A stretch of 64,000 nt of DNA. It comes from Streptomyces sp. CC0208. GTDB taxonomy: Bacteria; Actinomycetota; Actinomycetes; Streptomycetales; Streptomycetaceae. The notes beneath the pieces were generated by a model. It was not told the DNA's origin, made no database searches, and saw only the letters and a program-made list of their open reading frames with translations. The position numbers were made by a program, and so were the translations under genes. Shown here piece by piece: positions 50,273 through 58,309 of this stretch. The stretch lies in the NCBI RefSeq assembly GCF_003443735.1, contig NZ_CP031969.1, positions 4,092,001 through 4,156,000 of the forward strand, read 5' to 3'. Within the stretch, counting starts at the first letter, position 1. Every line of letters starts with the position of its first letter.

Positions 50273-52870
50273 TCAGAGCGTCTTGCCGGTCGCCGGACCC
50301 ACGATCAGCCCGTCACCGAAGGCGTCCACCCGGACCGTGTCGCCGTCCTTGACCTCGCCGGACAGGATCTCCTTGGCGAGTCGGTCGCCGATCGCGGTCT
50401 GCACGAGGCGGCGCAGCGGGCGGGCGCCGTAGGCCGGGTCCATGCCCTCGACGGCGAGCCAGTCCAGGGCCGCGTCGGTGACCTCCAGGGTGAGCCGGCG
50501 CTCGGCGAGCCGCTTCGCGAGCCGGTCGATCTGGAGCCGCGCGATCCGGCCGAGCTCGTCCTTGGTGAGGGCCGAGAAGACGACCAGGTCGTCGAGCCGG
50601 TTGAGGAACTCCGGCTTGAAAGAGGCCCGTACGACCTCCAGGACCTGTTCCTTCTTCTCCGTCTCGCTGGTGATCGGGTCGACCAGGAACTGGCTGCCCA
50701 GGTTGGACGTCAGCACCAGGATCGCGTTGCGGAAGTCGACCGTGCGGCCCTGACCGTCCGTCAGGCGGCCGTCGTCCAGCACCTGGAGCAGGATGTCGAA
50801 GACCTCAGGGTGCGCCTTCTCCACCTCGTCGAGCAGCACCACGCTGTACGGCCGCCTGCGGACGGCTTCCGTCAACTGGCCGCCCTCCTCGTAGCCGACG
50901 TAGCCGGGAGGCGCGCCGACGAGCCGGGAGACGGTGTGCTTCTCGCCGTACTCGCTCATGTCGATGCGGACCATCGCCCGCTCGTCGTCGAAGAGGAAGT
51001 CGGCGAGCGCCTTGGCGAGTTCGGTCTTGCCGACGCCGGTGGGACCCAGGAAGAGGAAGGAGCCGGTGGGCCGGTCGGGGTCGGCGATGCCGGCCCGAGT
51101 GCGCCGTACGGCGTCGGAGACGGCCCGCACGGCCTCTCCCTGGCCGATGAGCCGCTTGCCCAGCTCCTCCTCCATGCGCAGGAGTTTCTGGGTCTCGCCC
51201 TCCAGGAGACGCCCTGCCGGGATGCCGGTCCAGGCGGCCACGGTGTCGGCGATGTCGTCGGCGCCGACCTCCTCCTTGACCATGGTGTCCTTGGAGACCT
51301 CCTCCTCGGCCTCGGAGGCGGCCTCCAAGTCCCGTTCCAGGGTGGGGATCTCGCCGTAGAGCAGCTTGCTGGCGGTGTCGAAGTCGCCGTCGCGCTGGGC
51401 GCGTTCGGCCTGGCCGCGCAACTCGTCCAGCTTCTCCTTCAGTTCACCGACCCGGTTGAGGGACTGCTTCTCCTTCTCCCAGCGGGCGGTCAGGCCCCGC
51501 AGCTCCTCCTCCTTGTCGGCGAGGTCGCGGCGCAGCCGCTCCAGGCGCTCGCGGGAGGCCGGGTCGGTCTCCTTGACCAGGGCGAGCTCCTCCATCTTCA
51601 ACCGGTCGACTCCGCGCTGGAGTTCGTCGATCTCCAGGGGCGAGGAGTCGATCTCCATACGGAGGCGTGAGGCCGCCTCGTCGACGAGGTCGATGGCCTT
51701 GTCGGGCAGGAAGCGGGAGGTGATGTACCGGTCGGAGAGGGCCGCCGCGGCCACCAGCGCGCTGTCGGCGATCTGGACCTTGTGGTGGGCCTCGTAGCGC
51801 CCCTTGAGCCCGCGCAGGATGGCGATGGTGTCCTCGACCGTCGGCTCGGCGACCAGCACCTGCTGGAAGCGCCGCTCCAGGGCGGGGTCCTTCTCGATCC
51901 GCTCCCGGTACTCGTCGAGGGTCGTCGCCCCCACCATCCGCAGCTCACCGCGGGCCAGCATGGGCTTGAGCATGTTGCCGGCGTCCATGGAGGAGTCCCC
52001 GCCGGCGCCCGCGCCCACGACCGTGTGCAGCTCGTCGATGAAGGTGATGATCTGCCCGTCGGAGTCCCTGATCTCGGCGAGGACGGTCTTCAGCCGCTCC
52101 TCGAACTCACCGCGGTACTTGGCGCCGGCCACCATGGCACTCAGGTCGAGCGACACGAGCCGCTTGTCCTTGAGCGACTCGGGCACGTCCCCCTTGACGA
52201 TCCGCTGGGCGAGCCCCTCGACGACGGCGGTCTTGCCGACGCCGGGCTCGCCGATGAGGACGGGGTTGTTCTTCGTACGGCGGCTCAGCACCTGCACGAC
52301 CCGGCGGATCTCCTGGTCGCGGCCGATGACGGGGTCGAGCTTGCCGTCGCGTGCGGCGGCGGTGAAGTCGGTCCCGAACTTCTCCAGGGCCTTGTACTGC
52401 CCCTCGGGGTCGGCGGTGGTCACCCTGCGCCCTCCTCTGGCCTTCTGGAAGGCGTCGATCAGCTTCTTCGGGGTGGCGCCCTGCCCGGTCAGCACCTCGG
52501 CGGCCGGGCCGCCCTTGGCGGCGATGCCGACGAGCAGGTGCTCGGTGGAGAGGTACTCGTCGCCGAGGTCCTTGGCGCGGGACTGCGCGTCGGCGATGAC
52601 GGCGAGCAGGTCGCGGTTGGGCTGCGGCGGCGCGACGGTGGACCCGGCCACGCTGGGCAGCGAGCCGAGCGCCTTCTCGGCCCCGGCCCGCACGGCGGCC
52701 TGGTCGGCGTCGACGGCGGCGAGCAGATCGACGATGTTCTCGTTGTCCTGCCCCTGGAGCAGCGCGAGGAGCAGGTGGGCGGGGGTGAGGTCCGGATGTC
52801 CCTCGGTCACGGCCCGGTTGCCGGCCGCGTTGATCGCGTCCCGGCTCCGGTTGGTCAGCTCGGCATCCAC
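50273..52870 (-). CDS. clpB: Chaperone ClpB (disaggregase)
   Basis: ClpB is the hexameric AAA+ disaggregase that works with DnaK to rescue heat-aggregated proteins. The 865-residue product has the N-terminal Clp repeat domain, AAA-1 with Walker A GEPGVGKTAV and Walker B ITFIDELHTVV, the long middle coiled coil (about 400-525, e.g. RLRRDLADKEEELRGLTARWEKEKQ), and AAA-2 with GPTGVGKTEL and VVLLDEVEKAHPEVF. It lacks the IGF loop of ClpA/ClpX, as expected. The GTG at 52870 follows GGAGGAG. An HspR operator lies about 70 bp upstream. Confidence 0.98.
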   Translation of the reverse strand: MDAELTNRSRDAINAAGNRAVTEGHPDLTPAHLLLALLQGQDNENIVDLLAAVDADQAAVRAGAEKALGSLPSVAGSTVAPPQPNRDLLAVIADAQSRAKDLGDEYLSTEHLLVGIAAKGGPAAEVLTGQGATPKKLIDAFQKARGGRRVTTADPEGQYKALEKFGTDFTAAARDGKLDPVIGRDQEIRRVVQVLSRRTKNNPVLIGEPGVGKTAVVEGLAQRIVKGDVPESLKDKRLVSLDLSAMVAGAKYRGEFEERLKTVLAEIRDSDGQIITFIDELHTVVGAGAGGDSSMDAGNMLKPMLARGELRMVGATTLDEYRERIEKDPALERRFQQVLVAEPTVEDTIAILRGLKGRYEAHHKVQIADSALVAAAALSDRYITSRFLPDKAIDLVDEAASRLRMEIDSSPLEIDELQRGVDRLKMEELALVKETDPASRERLERLRRDLADKEEELRGLTARWEKEKQSLNRVGELKEKLDELRGQAERAQRDGDFDTASKLLYGEIPTLERDLEAASEAEEEVSKDTMVKEEVGADDIADTVAAWTGIPAGRLLEGETQKLLRMEEELGKRLIGQGEAVRAVSDAVRRTRAGIADPDRPTGSFLFLGPTGVGKTELAKALADFLFDDERAMVRIDMSEYGEKHTVSRLVGAPPGYVGYEEGGQLTEAVRRRPYSVVLLDEVEKAHPEVFDILLQVLDDGRLTDGQGRTVDFRNAILVLTSNLGSQFLVDPITSETEKKEQVLEVVRASFKPEFLNRLDDLVVFSALTKDELGRIARLQIDRLAKRLAERRLTLEVTDAALDWLAVEGMDPAYGARPLRRLVQTAIGDRLAKEILSGEVKDGDTVRVDAFGDGLIVGPATGKTL

Positions 52871-52940
52871 GTGTCCGTACTCCTCCTTCGGTGTCAGCTC
52901 CTGTACCGACTCCTGTGCTGACTCATTCAGCGTACATAAA

Positions 52941-52961
52941 GTTGAGTCTATTCCACTCAAG
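52941..52961 (-). promoter_or_regulatory. HAIR element (HspR operator) of clpB
   Basis: On the minus strand the site reads CTTGAGT-N7-ACTCAAC, matching the HspR-associated inverted repeat CTTGAGT-N7-ACTCAAG at 13 of 14 positions. It overlaps a -35-like TTGAGT, so HspR binding would block transcription until heat shock. hspR itself is not in the window. Confidence 0.85.
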
Positions 52962-52998
52962 GCAGTCCGCGGGAGGAATGAGGGACTAGCTTCCCGGC

Positions 52999-53412
52999 AT
53001 GACCTCCTACGCCCAGGATCCGGGTGCCCCGGACCCGTCGTTCCTCAGCTTCTGGCGCGAACGGCATCTGTGCACGCTGACGACACCCCGCCCGGACGGG
53101 AGCCCGCACGTGGTGCCCGTCGGGGTGACCTACGACCCGGAGGCCGGTCTCGCCCGGGTGATCACGAGCCGGACCAGCGCGAAGGCACGGCACGTGCTGG
53201 CGGCCGGGGAGGACGGGGCCGCGGTGGCGGTGTGCCAGGTGGCGGGGCGGCGGTGGGCGACGCTGGAAGGGCGGGCGCGCGTGCGCACCGAGCCGGAGCG
53301 GGTGGCGGAGGCGGTGCGCCGGTACGCCGAGCGCTATGAGCGGACGCCGGCACCGAACCCGCTGCGGGTGGTCATCGAGATCTCGCTCACGGGAGCGATG
53401 GGGCATTTCTGA
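52999..53412 (+). CDS. Pyridoxamine-5'-phosphate-oxidase-fold protein, F420-dependent type
   Basis: A 137-residue split-barrel flavin/F420-binding protein of the PPOX family (TIGR03618-like F420-dependent group). Strands HLCTLTTPRPDGSPHVVPVGVTYD, RVITSRTSAKARHVLA and RWATLEGRARVR with the C-terminal RVVIEISLTGAMGHF are typical. Such proteins reduce or oxidise small substrates with F420 or FMN in actinomycetes; the actual substrate is unknown. It is divergent from clpB across the HAIR element and could respond indirectly to the same region, though no heat-shock role is known for the family. Confidence 0.85.
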   Translation: MTSYAQDPGAPDPSFLSFWRERHLCTLTTPRPDGSPHVVPVGVTYDPEAGLARVITSRTSAKARHVLAAGEDGAAVAVCQVAGRRWATLEGRARVRTEPERVAEAVRRYAERYERTPAPNPLRVVIEISLTGAMGHF

Positions 53413-53456
53413 GCCACGGCCCGATCGGCCGATACCCCGAAATGTCGCCCAAAACT

Positions 53457-53497
53457 GCAGCGGCGTCACCGTGTTCAGGTCACGGTGACGCCGCTGC
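53457..53497. terminator. 17-bp-stem bidirectional terminator
   Basis: Arms 53457-53473 and 53481-53497 (starting GCAGCGGCGTCACC) pair perfectly around TTCAGGT. On the minus strand a TTTT run follows. It separates the convergent PPOX and Rieske-like genes. Confidence 0.85.
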
Positions 53498-53540
53498 GGG
53501 GGGAAGCACCTGAGCGATCTGTTACGACGGGGGAATCGCG

Positions 53541-53876
53541 TCAGGCACTGCGGGGGGTGGCTGAGATGGTCCGCGGGGTGGGGGTTTCCGGTTCCACCAG
53601 CCGATGGTCTCGTTGGTCCAGGTTCACAAAGATCATTCCGTACCGGACGGCACACCGAACGGGCTGCGGCGCCCCCCGAGGCCGCCGCAGACACCGGTAC
53701 GCCCGTACGTCCTCGTCCTCGTCGCGCGTGACCACCACCGGTTCACCGAAGACGGTCACCATCAACGAGTCACCGGAGTGGGGGATCGCGGTGACGAGGT
53801 CGATGAAGTGCCAGCCGGAGCGGTAGGCGGTGGCCATTTCTCTGCGGAAGGAGCGGTCGTCGGGTGGAGTAGTCAT
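53541..53876 (-). CDS. Small Rieske-like domain protein lacking cluster ligands
   Basis: A 111-residue protein whose pattern GWHFIDLVTAIPHSGDSLMVTVFGEPVVVTRDEDEDVRAYRCL, then AVRYGMIFVNLDQ, follows the Rieske domain of ring-hydroxylating oxygenases. The iron-sulfur ligands are gone: CxH is CLR and CxxH is CAVR, and the segment between them is shortened to about 12 residues. It therefore cannot bind a normal [2Fe-2S] cluster and may be a structural or binding protein. The resemblance is moderate, by eye. The ATG at 53876 is one base from the stop of the exported-peptide gene, so the two are coupled. Confidence 0.65.
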   Translation of the reverse strand: MTTPPDDRSFRREMATAYRSGWHFIDLVTAIPHSGDSLMVTVFGEPVVVTRDEDEDVRAYRCLRRPRGAPQPVRCAVRYGMIFVNLDQRDHRLVEPETPTPRTISATPRSA

Positions 53877-53877
53877 G

Positions 53878-54081
53878 TCAGTCCCAGACCGTGTCCGCCG
53901 GGAATGCCTGCGCCTCGTCACCGGCGACCACGGTTTGCGCGGTCTCGGTGGCACCCACTCCATGAACGTCGCTCTTCGCACCGGAGAGGCCGGCGAACGC
54001 GCCGAGCGCCACAACGGTGGAGAAGGCGGCGACAAGCACCGAGCGAAGCATTCTGTTACGCATAGTCGGCTTCGTCCTCAC
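53878..54081 (-). CDS. Small exported peptide
   Basis: A 67-residue precursor with a basic N-terminus (MRTKPTMRNRML), a hydrophobic signal core (SVLVAAFSTVVALGAFAGL) and a likely cleavage site near SGAKS, leaving about 30 residues that are acidic and end in PADTVWD, with no cysteine. The GTG at 54081 has AAGGGGA 7 bases upstream; an ATG at 54063 is also possible. It is the first gene of a two-gene unit with the Rieske-like protein and is divergent from a LuxR-type regulator, 86 bp away. A signalling or structural peptide is possible; no family was recognised. Confidence 0.65.
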   Translation of the reverse strand: MRTKPTMRNRMLRSVLVAAFSTVVALGAFAGLSGAKSDVHGVGATETAQTVVAGDEAQAFPADTVWD

Positions 54082-54167
54082 TTGAAGGTCCCCTTTTCCC
54101 CCGTCGAGTAAGACGATGGCTCATTCGGGCACGTCATGGCCACACGAACGGTGCATCATGTTCCTGC

Positions 54168-55208
54168 ATGTTCAGGACCCTGGGGGGTGGAAATTTGGTA
54201 TCGAATGGGACAAAGGTGACACATCCCCATGCGGTGACCGAGTTGTGTGAGGAAGGTGGCCGTCTTTACGCCAACGCTCTGCGGACAGGACGCGTCTCCC
54301 GCGCGGACGTGGAGTCGGTTCCCTGTCTGCTGGAGTTCGCCCTTCTGCACCCCGACCCGGACGACGCGAACTGGATGCTTCCGGTTCCGCCGTCGGTCGC
54401 GCTCGCCCAGCGCCTCAACCCGCTGGAGCACGAGATCACCGAGCGCAGACGCATGTCGATCGAATTGGCCGACGCTTTCGAGCCGTTCATGGCGCTGAGC
54501 GCCCAGCAGGTGGCACCGGCGCACTCGATCACGGTCCTGGAGGGGCTCGACCGGATCAACACGGCACTCGACCTGGCGACGTCCCAGTGTCAGTCCGAGG
54601 TGCTCACGGTCCAGCCGAGCCGGGGCCAGCGTCCCGAGAACCGGCTGATCGAAGGGCTGGAACGCGACCGGACCCTCATCGAGCGGGGCGTCCGGATCCG
54701 GACCCTCTACCAGCACGTCGCCCGGTACAGCCCCGAGCGGCTGGCCTACATGGAGCAGTTCGCCGACGGCAAGGTGGAGTACCGCACCATCGACGAGCTG
54801 GTGGAGCGGCTCATCATCTGCGACGAGACGGTGGCCTTCATCCCGGTCCGGGACGACCGGCAGGTCGCCCTGGAACTGCGGCACCCGGGCCTGGTCGGCT
54901 ACCTGGTCAAGGTCTTCGAGTTCATGTGGAGCCGGGCGGTCCCGCTCAGTGCCGGAGCTCCCTACGAGACCGCGCCGGACGGGATCACGGACATCCAGCA
55001 CTCCATCGCCAAGCTCCTCGTCGAGGGGCACGTCGACGAGGCGATCGCCCGCCGCCTGGGCATGAACGTACGCACCTGCCGCGCCCACATCGCCAAGCTG
55101 GCGACCGTCCTGGGCAGCGGGAGCCGCGCTCAACTCGGCTTCCTCATCGCACAGTCGGGCCTCCTCGACCAGGGCAAGCCGGCCTCGGAGGGGGACGGCC
55201 GCCCGTGA
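54168..55208 (+). CDS. Orphan LuxR-type regulator with TrmB-like sensor (paralogue 1)
   Basis: A regulator of up to 346 residues without a phosphorylation receiver. The N-terminal ~75 residues (LYANALRTGRVSRADVESVPCLLEFALLHPDPDD) resemble a degenerate winged helix. The middle (about 115-275) is a TrmB/PLD-like sensor with RGVRIRTLYQHVARYSPERL and ELVERLIICDETVAFIPV. The C-terminus is a LuxR helix-turn-helix (IAKLLVEGHVDEAIARRLGMNVRTCRAHIAKLA). The start is uncertain: ATG 54168, TTG 54195 (after GGTGG) or GTG 54213 all fit. It is divergent from the exported peptide and followed by paralogues 2 and 3. Confidence 0.85.
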   Translation: MFRTLGGGNLVSNGTKVTHPHAVTELCEEGGRLYANALRTGRVSRADVESVPCLLEFALLHPDPDDANWMLPVPPSVALAQRLNPLEHEITERRRMSIELADAFEPFMALSAQQVAPAHSITVLEGLDRINTALDLATSQCQSEVLTVQPSRGQRPENRLIEGLERDRTLIERGVRIRTLYQHVARYSPERLAYMEQFADGKVEYRTIDELVERLIICDETVAFIPVRDDRQVALELRHPGLVGYLVKVFEFMWSRAVPLSAGAPYETAPDGITDIQHSIAKLLVEGHVDEAIARRLGMNVRTCRAHIAKLATVLGSGSRAQLGFLIAQSGLLDQGKPASEGDGRP

Positions 55209-55257
55209 CCGGGGCTCACCCACGACCGGTGTCCTCCAGCAGGAGGGGAGTGACCGA

Positions 55258-56256
55258 GTGATCACGGTGCCCCATCCCGAGCACGGCGTGGAAAACCTGT
55301 GCGCGGCAGGGACGGAGCTGTACGCGCGTGCCCTGCGCGAGGGGTACGTGCTCGGCGTGGACGCCGAGGAAGTGCCCTGTCTGCTCGACTTCGGGCTCCT
55401 GCACCCCGCCGTCACGCACCCGGAGCGGCTGGAACCGGTCGCCCCCGCCGTCGCCCTGCACCGCATGCTGCGGATCGCGGAGGAGCGCATCGCGGACGAA
55501 CGGCGGCGCGAGGCCCGGCTGGCCGAGACGTTCGAACCCCTGATGCGGATCGACGGCGGCCGTACGGGCGCCGACGACTCCCCGTCGATCAGTGTCCTCA
55601 GCGGTCTCGACCTGATCAGCCGGGTCATCGGCCAGGCCGTGGCCGCCGGTTCCGAACTGCTGGCCGTCCAGCCGAACACCAGCGACAGACACGCCCAGCA
55701 GCCCCCGCCCGTGCATGCCGAGGCCTTCGACCGCGACCAGGCCCTGCTCGACCGCGGCGGCCGTATCCGCACCCTCTACCAGCACACACTCCGGCACGCG
55801 CCGAGCATCGTGGCCCGCTACGAGCGTCTGAACGGCGATGTGGAGGCCCGCAGCCTGGACGAGGTGACGGAGCGTCTGATCATCGTCGACCGGACCGTGG
55901 CCTTCATCCCCGCCAACAAGGACCGCACCCTCGCCCTGGAGATCCGCCACCCCGCCCTGGTCGCCTTCTTCGTCACCGCCTTCGACCGGCTGTGGCGGCT
56001 GGCCACCCCGATGTACCCGGAGGCGGTGCAGCAGCCCACGCGCAACGGCATCACCCCGCGCCAACGGGCCATCGCCGCCCTCCTCGTCGAGGGCCACACC
56101 GACGCCGTCATCGCCGACCGGCTCGGCATGAACATCCGCACCGCCCGCGTCCACATCGCCAAACTCGCCGCCACCCTCGGCAGCGAGAGCCGCGCCCAGC
56201 TCGGCTACCTCATCGGGCAGTCCGGGATTCTCGGCCAGGAGGACACGGGCGAGTGA
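55258..56256 (+). CDS. Orphan LuxR-type regulator with TrmB-like sensor (paralogue 2)
   Basis: A 332-residue paralogue of the preceding gene with the same three-part layout: LYARALREGYVLGVDAEEVPCLLDFGLLHP; sensor with GGRIRTLYQHTLRHAPSIVARYE and DEVTERLIIVDRTVAFIPANKD; C-terminal helix-turn-helix LLVEGHTDAVIADRLGMNIRTARVHIAKLAATLG. The GTG at 55258 follows AGGAGGGGAG. Its last ~40 codons are identical at the DNA level with those of paralogue 3. Its stop overlaps the start of paralogue 3 (GTGA), so the two regulators are made together and might form mixed dimers. Confidence 0.88.
   Translation: MITVPHPEHGVENLCAAGTELYARALREGYVLGVDAEEVPCLLDFGLLHPAVTHPERLEPVAPAVALHRMLRIAEERIADERRREARLAETFEPLMRIDGGRTGADDSPSISVLSGLDLISRVIGQAVAAGSELLAVQPNTSDRHAQQPPPVHAEAFDRDQALLDRGGRIRTLYQHTLRHAPSIVARYERLNGDVEARSLDEVTERLIIVDRTVAFIPANKDRTLALEIRHPALVAFFVTAFDRLWRLATPMYPEAVQQPTRNGITPRQRAIAALLVEGHTDAVIADRLGMNIRTARVHIAKLAATLGSESRAQLGYLIGQSGILGQEDTGE
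56095..56216 (+). repeat. 122-bp identical repeat, copy 1
   Basis: Perfectly identical to 57093-57214, 998 bp away in direct orientation, including third codon positions. It covers the helix-turn-helix coding part of paralogue 2. Identity stops abruptly on both sides. Confidence 0.9.
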
Positions 56257-57245
56257 GCACGGCGGCGGTCCATCGGGAGCACGGCCCGGAAGACCCGTGC
56301 CCGGACGGCATCGAGCTCTACGCGCGGGCCCTGCGCGAGGGCGGCATCGACAGCCAGGACGCCTCGCCCGTGCCCTGTCTCCTCGACACCGGGCTGCTGC
56401 GGCCCCACGTCCGGAACGCCGCCCGGCTGGAGGCCGTACCGCCCGCTCTCGCCCTGCACCGCATGCTCCGCGCCACCACGGACCGCGTGGCGCACGAACG
56501 CCGGCGCGAGGAGCGGCTCGCCGAGGCGTTCGCGCCGCTCCTGCGGATCGACGAGCGCGGCGCGGCGGCCGCGGAGAACCCGGCGATCAGAGTCATCAGC
56601 GGTACCGGCCCCATCAACGAGGCCATCACCGAGGCCATGGCCGGCACCGTCCGCGAACTCCTGTGTGTGCAGCCCAACGTCCACTACAACGACAGCCGGG
56701 GCGCCGCCGCCCAGGTCGTGGCGATGGACCGGGACCAGGCGTTGCTGGATCGCGGGGCCCGTATCCGCACCCTGTACCAGCACACCCAGCGCCACATGCC
56801 GCTGGTCCTCGCCCGTTACGAACAGCTGCGCGGCGACGCCGAGGCCCGCTCCCTGGACGAGGTGACCGACCGGCTCATCGTCGCCGACCGGGACGTGGCG
56901 TTCATCCCCGCCGGCGAGGACGGCACGGTCGCGCTGGAGGTGCGGCACCCGGCCCTGGTCGCGTTCCTGGCCACCACCTTCTACCGGCTGTGGTGGCAGG
57001 CCACGCCCATGTATCCGCAGACCGTCCACCGGCCGAGCCTGAACGGCATCACGCCCCGCCAACGGGCCATCGCCGGACTGCTGGTGGAGGGGCACACCGA
57101 CGCCGTCATCGCCGACCGGCTCGGCATGAACATCCGCACCGCCCGCGTCCACATCGCCAAACTCGCCGCCACCCTCGGCAGCGAGAGCCGCGCCCAGCTC
57201 GGCTACCTCATCGGACGGTCCGGGATTCTTGACCGGGGAGCGTGA
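56253..57245 (+). CDS. Orphan LuxR-type regulator with TrmB-like sensor (paralogue 3)
   Basis: A 330-residue paralogue with the layout LYARALREGGIDSQDASPVPCLLDTGLLRP; sensor with GARIRTLYQHTQRHMPLVLARYE and DEVTDRLIVADRDVAFIPAGED; and a helix-turn-helix whose DNA is identical to that of paralogue 2. The GTG start overlaps the stop of paralogue 2 by 4 bases. The sensor halves differ more than the DNA-binding ends, suggesting different signals acting on the same or overlapping operators. Its 3' end overlaps the convergent paralogue 4 by 38 bp. Confidence 0.88.
   Translation: MSTAAVHREHGPEDPCPDGIELYARALREGGIDSQDASPVPCLLDTGLLRPHVRNAARLEAVPPALALHRMLRATTDRVAHERRREERLAEAFAPLLRIDERGAAAAENPAIRVISGTGPINEAITEAMAGTVRELLCVQPNVHYNDSRGAAAQVVAMDRDQALLDRGARIRTLYQHTQRHMPLVLARYEQLRGDAEARSLDEVTDRLIVADRDVAFIPAGEDGTVALEVRHPALVAFLATTFYRLWWQATPMYPQTVHRPSLNGITPRQRAIAGLLVEGHTDAVIADRLGMNIRTARVHIAKLAATLGSESRAQLGYLIGRSGILDRGA
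57093..57214 (+). repeat. 122-bp identical repeat, copy 2
   Basis: Second copy of the 122-bp sequence at 56095-56216, inside paralogue 3. Its last 7 bases lie in the region overlapped by paralogue 4 on the other strand. Confidence 0.9.
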
Positions 57246-58236
57246 TCGAGGGGACGGCCGTCGGACCGTCCAGGCCCACCTGCGCTATCCGCACGCCCAG
57301 TTGCGTACGACTGGCCGCCCCGAGCGTCTCCGACAGCCGCGCGATATGGGCCCGGCAGGTGCGTACGCTGATCCCCAGCCGTTCCGCGATCACCGCGTCC
57401 TGGTGGCCCTCGGCCAGCAGGGCGGCGATGGACTGCTCGCGGTGGGAGATGCCCTCGATGCCGGTGTCGGGCAAGGGGGCGGTCAGGGGGATCGCCAGGC
57501 GCCACAGCCGCTCGAAGACCGTCACCAGGTACTCCACCAGCGCCGGGTGCCGCAGTTCCAGGGCGAGGGTGCGGTCGGCGTTGGCGGGGATGAAGGCCAC
57601 CGTGCGGTCGAAGAGGATCAGCCGGTCGATGACCTCGTCCAGCGTCCGCGCCTGGACCGTGCCGCCCATCAACTCCAGGTAGTTCAGCAGCCCTTGGCCG
57701 TGCCGGGCGACATGGGTGTACAGGTCCCGCATCCGTACGCCCCGGCCGCGCAGCGCCAGCGCCCGGTGCAGGCCCTCGGTCAGCTCGTGCTCGGGGCGGA
57801 TGCCGCCGGGCTGGACCGTGAGGACCTCCGTCGTGCACGCCTCGGTCGCCTCGTCCATCGCGGCCTGGATCCGGGAGAGGCCGTCGAGGACCCGGATCGC
57901 GGTCCCCTCACCGGCGCCGGGCACGACACTGGGCCCGAGTCCCGCGTACCGCTCCACCGCCGCGACCGCCGCCCCCACCCGGCGCTGGCTCTCGCTGACC
58001 TCGTCGTGGACGCCGCGCAGCAGCCGGGTCATGACCTCCTGCGGTGCCGTGGGCACCAGCCAGTCCATGTCGTCGGGGTCCGGGTGCAGCAGGGCCAGTT
58101 CCAGCAGACAGGGCACCGGTTCGGCGTCGGCGCGCGGCACGCGGCCGCGCCGTACGGCCCGGGAGTACACCCGGTCCCCGGCCTCGCACAGCCGGTCAGC
58201 ACCGTGTGGATGGTCGTCCGCCCCGAGCCCGGCCAT
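57208..58236 (-). CDS. Orphan LuxR-type regulator with TrmB-like sensor (paralogue 4)
   Basis: A 342-residue paralogue on the opposite strand: VYSRAVRRGRVPRADAEPVPCLLELALLHPDPDDMDWLVP, sensor with RGVRMRDLYTHVARHGQGLLNYLE and DEVIDRLILFDRTVAFIPANAD, and C-terminal LLAEGHQDAVIAERLGISVRTCRAHIARLSETLG. Its N-terminal region is closer to paralogue 1 than to 2 and 3. The start is uncertain (ATG 58236 or 58248). It ends inside paralogue 3, a tail-to-tail overlap of 38 bp, and is divergent from the ATP-grasp cassette, making it the best candidate regulator of that cassette. Confidence 0.86.
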   Translation of the reverse strand: MAGLGADDHPHGADRLCEAGDRVYSRAVRRGRVPRADAEPVPCLLELALLHPDPDDMDWLVPTAPQEVMTRLLRGVHDEVSESQRRVGAAVAAVERYAGLGPSVVPGAGEGTAIRVLDGLSRIQAAMDEATEACTTEVLTVQPGGIRPEHELTEGLHRALALRGRGVRMRDLYTHVARHGQGLLNYLELMGGTVQARTLDEVIDRLILFDRTVAFIPANADRTLALELRHPALVEYLVTVFERLWRLAIPLTAPLPDTGIEGISHREQSIAALLAEGHQDAVIAERLGISVRTCRAHIARLSETLGAASRTQLGVRIAQVGLDGPTAVPSITLPGQESRTVR

Positions 58237-58309
58237 TGCCCATCCCACCCCCGGTTCCAGCGTCTACCGCCCTCTTGTCCTGTTCCCCATCGGAGCGTCG
58301 AAGCCCCCT

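Noticed and set aside
56095..57214. 122-bp repeat considered as a mobile element end or CRISPR-like repeat
   Set aside because: Only two copies, both in frame within homologous genes; gene conversion between paralogues is the simpler explanation.
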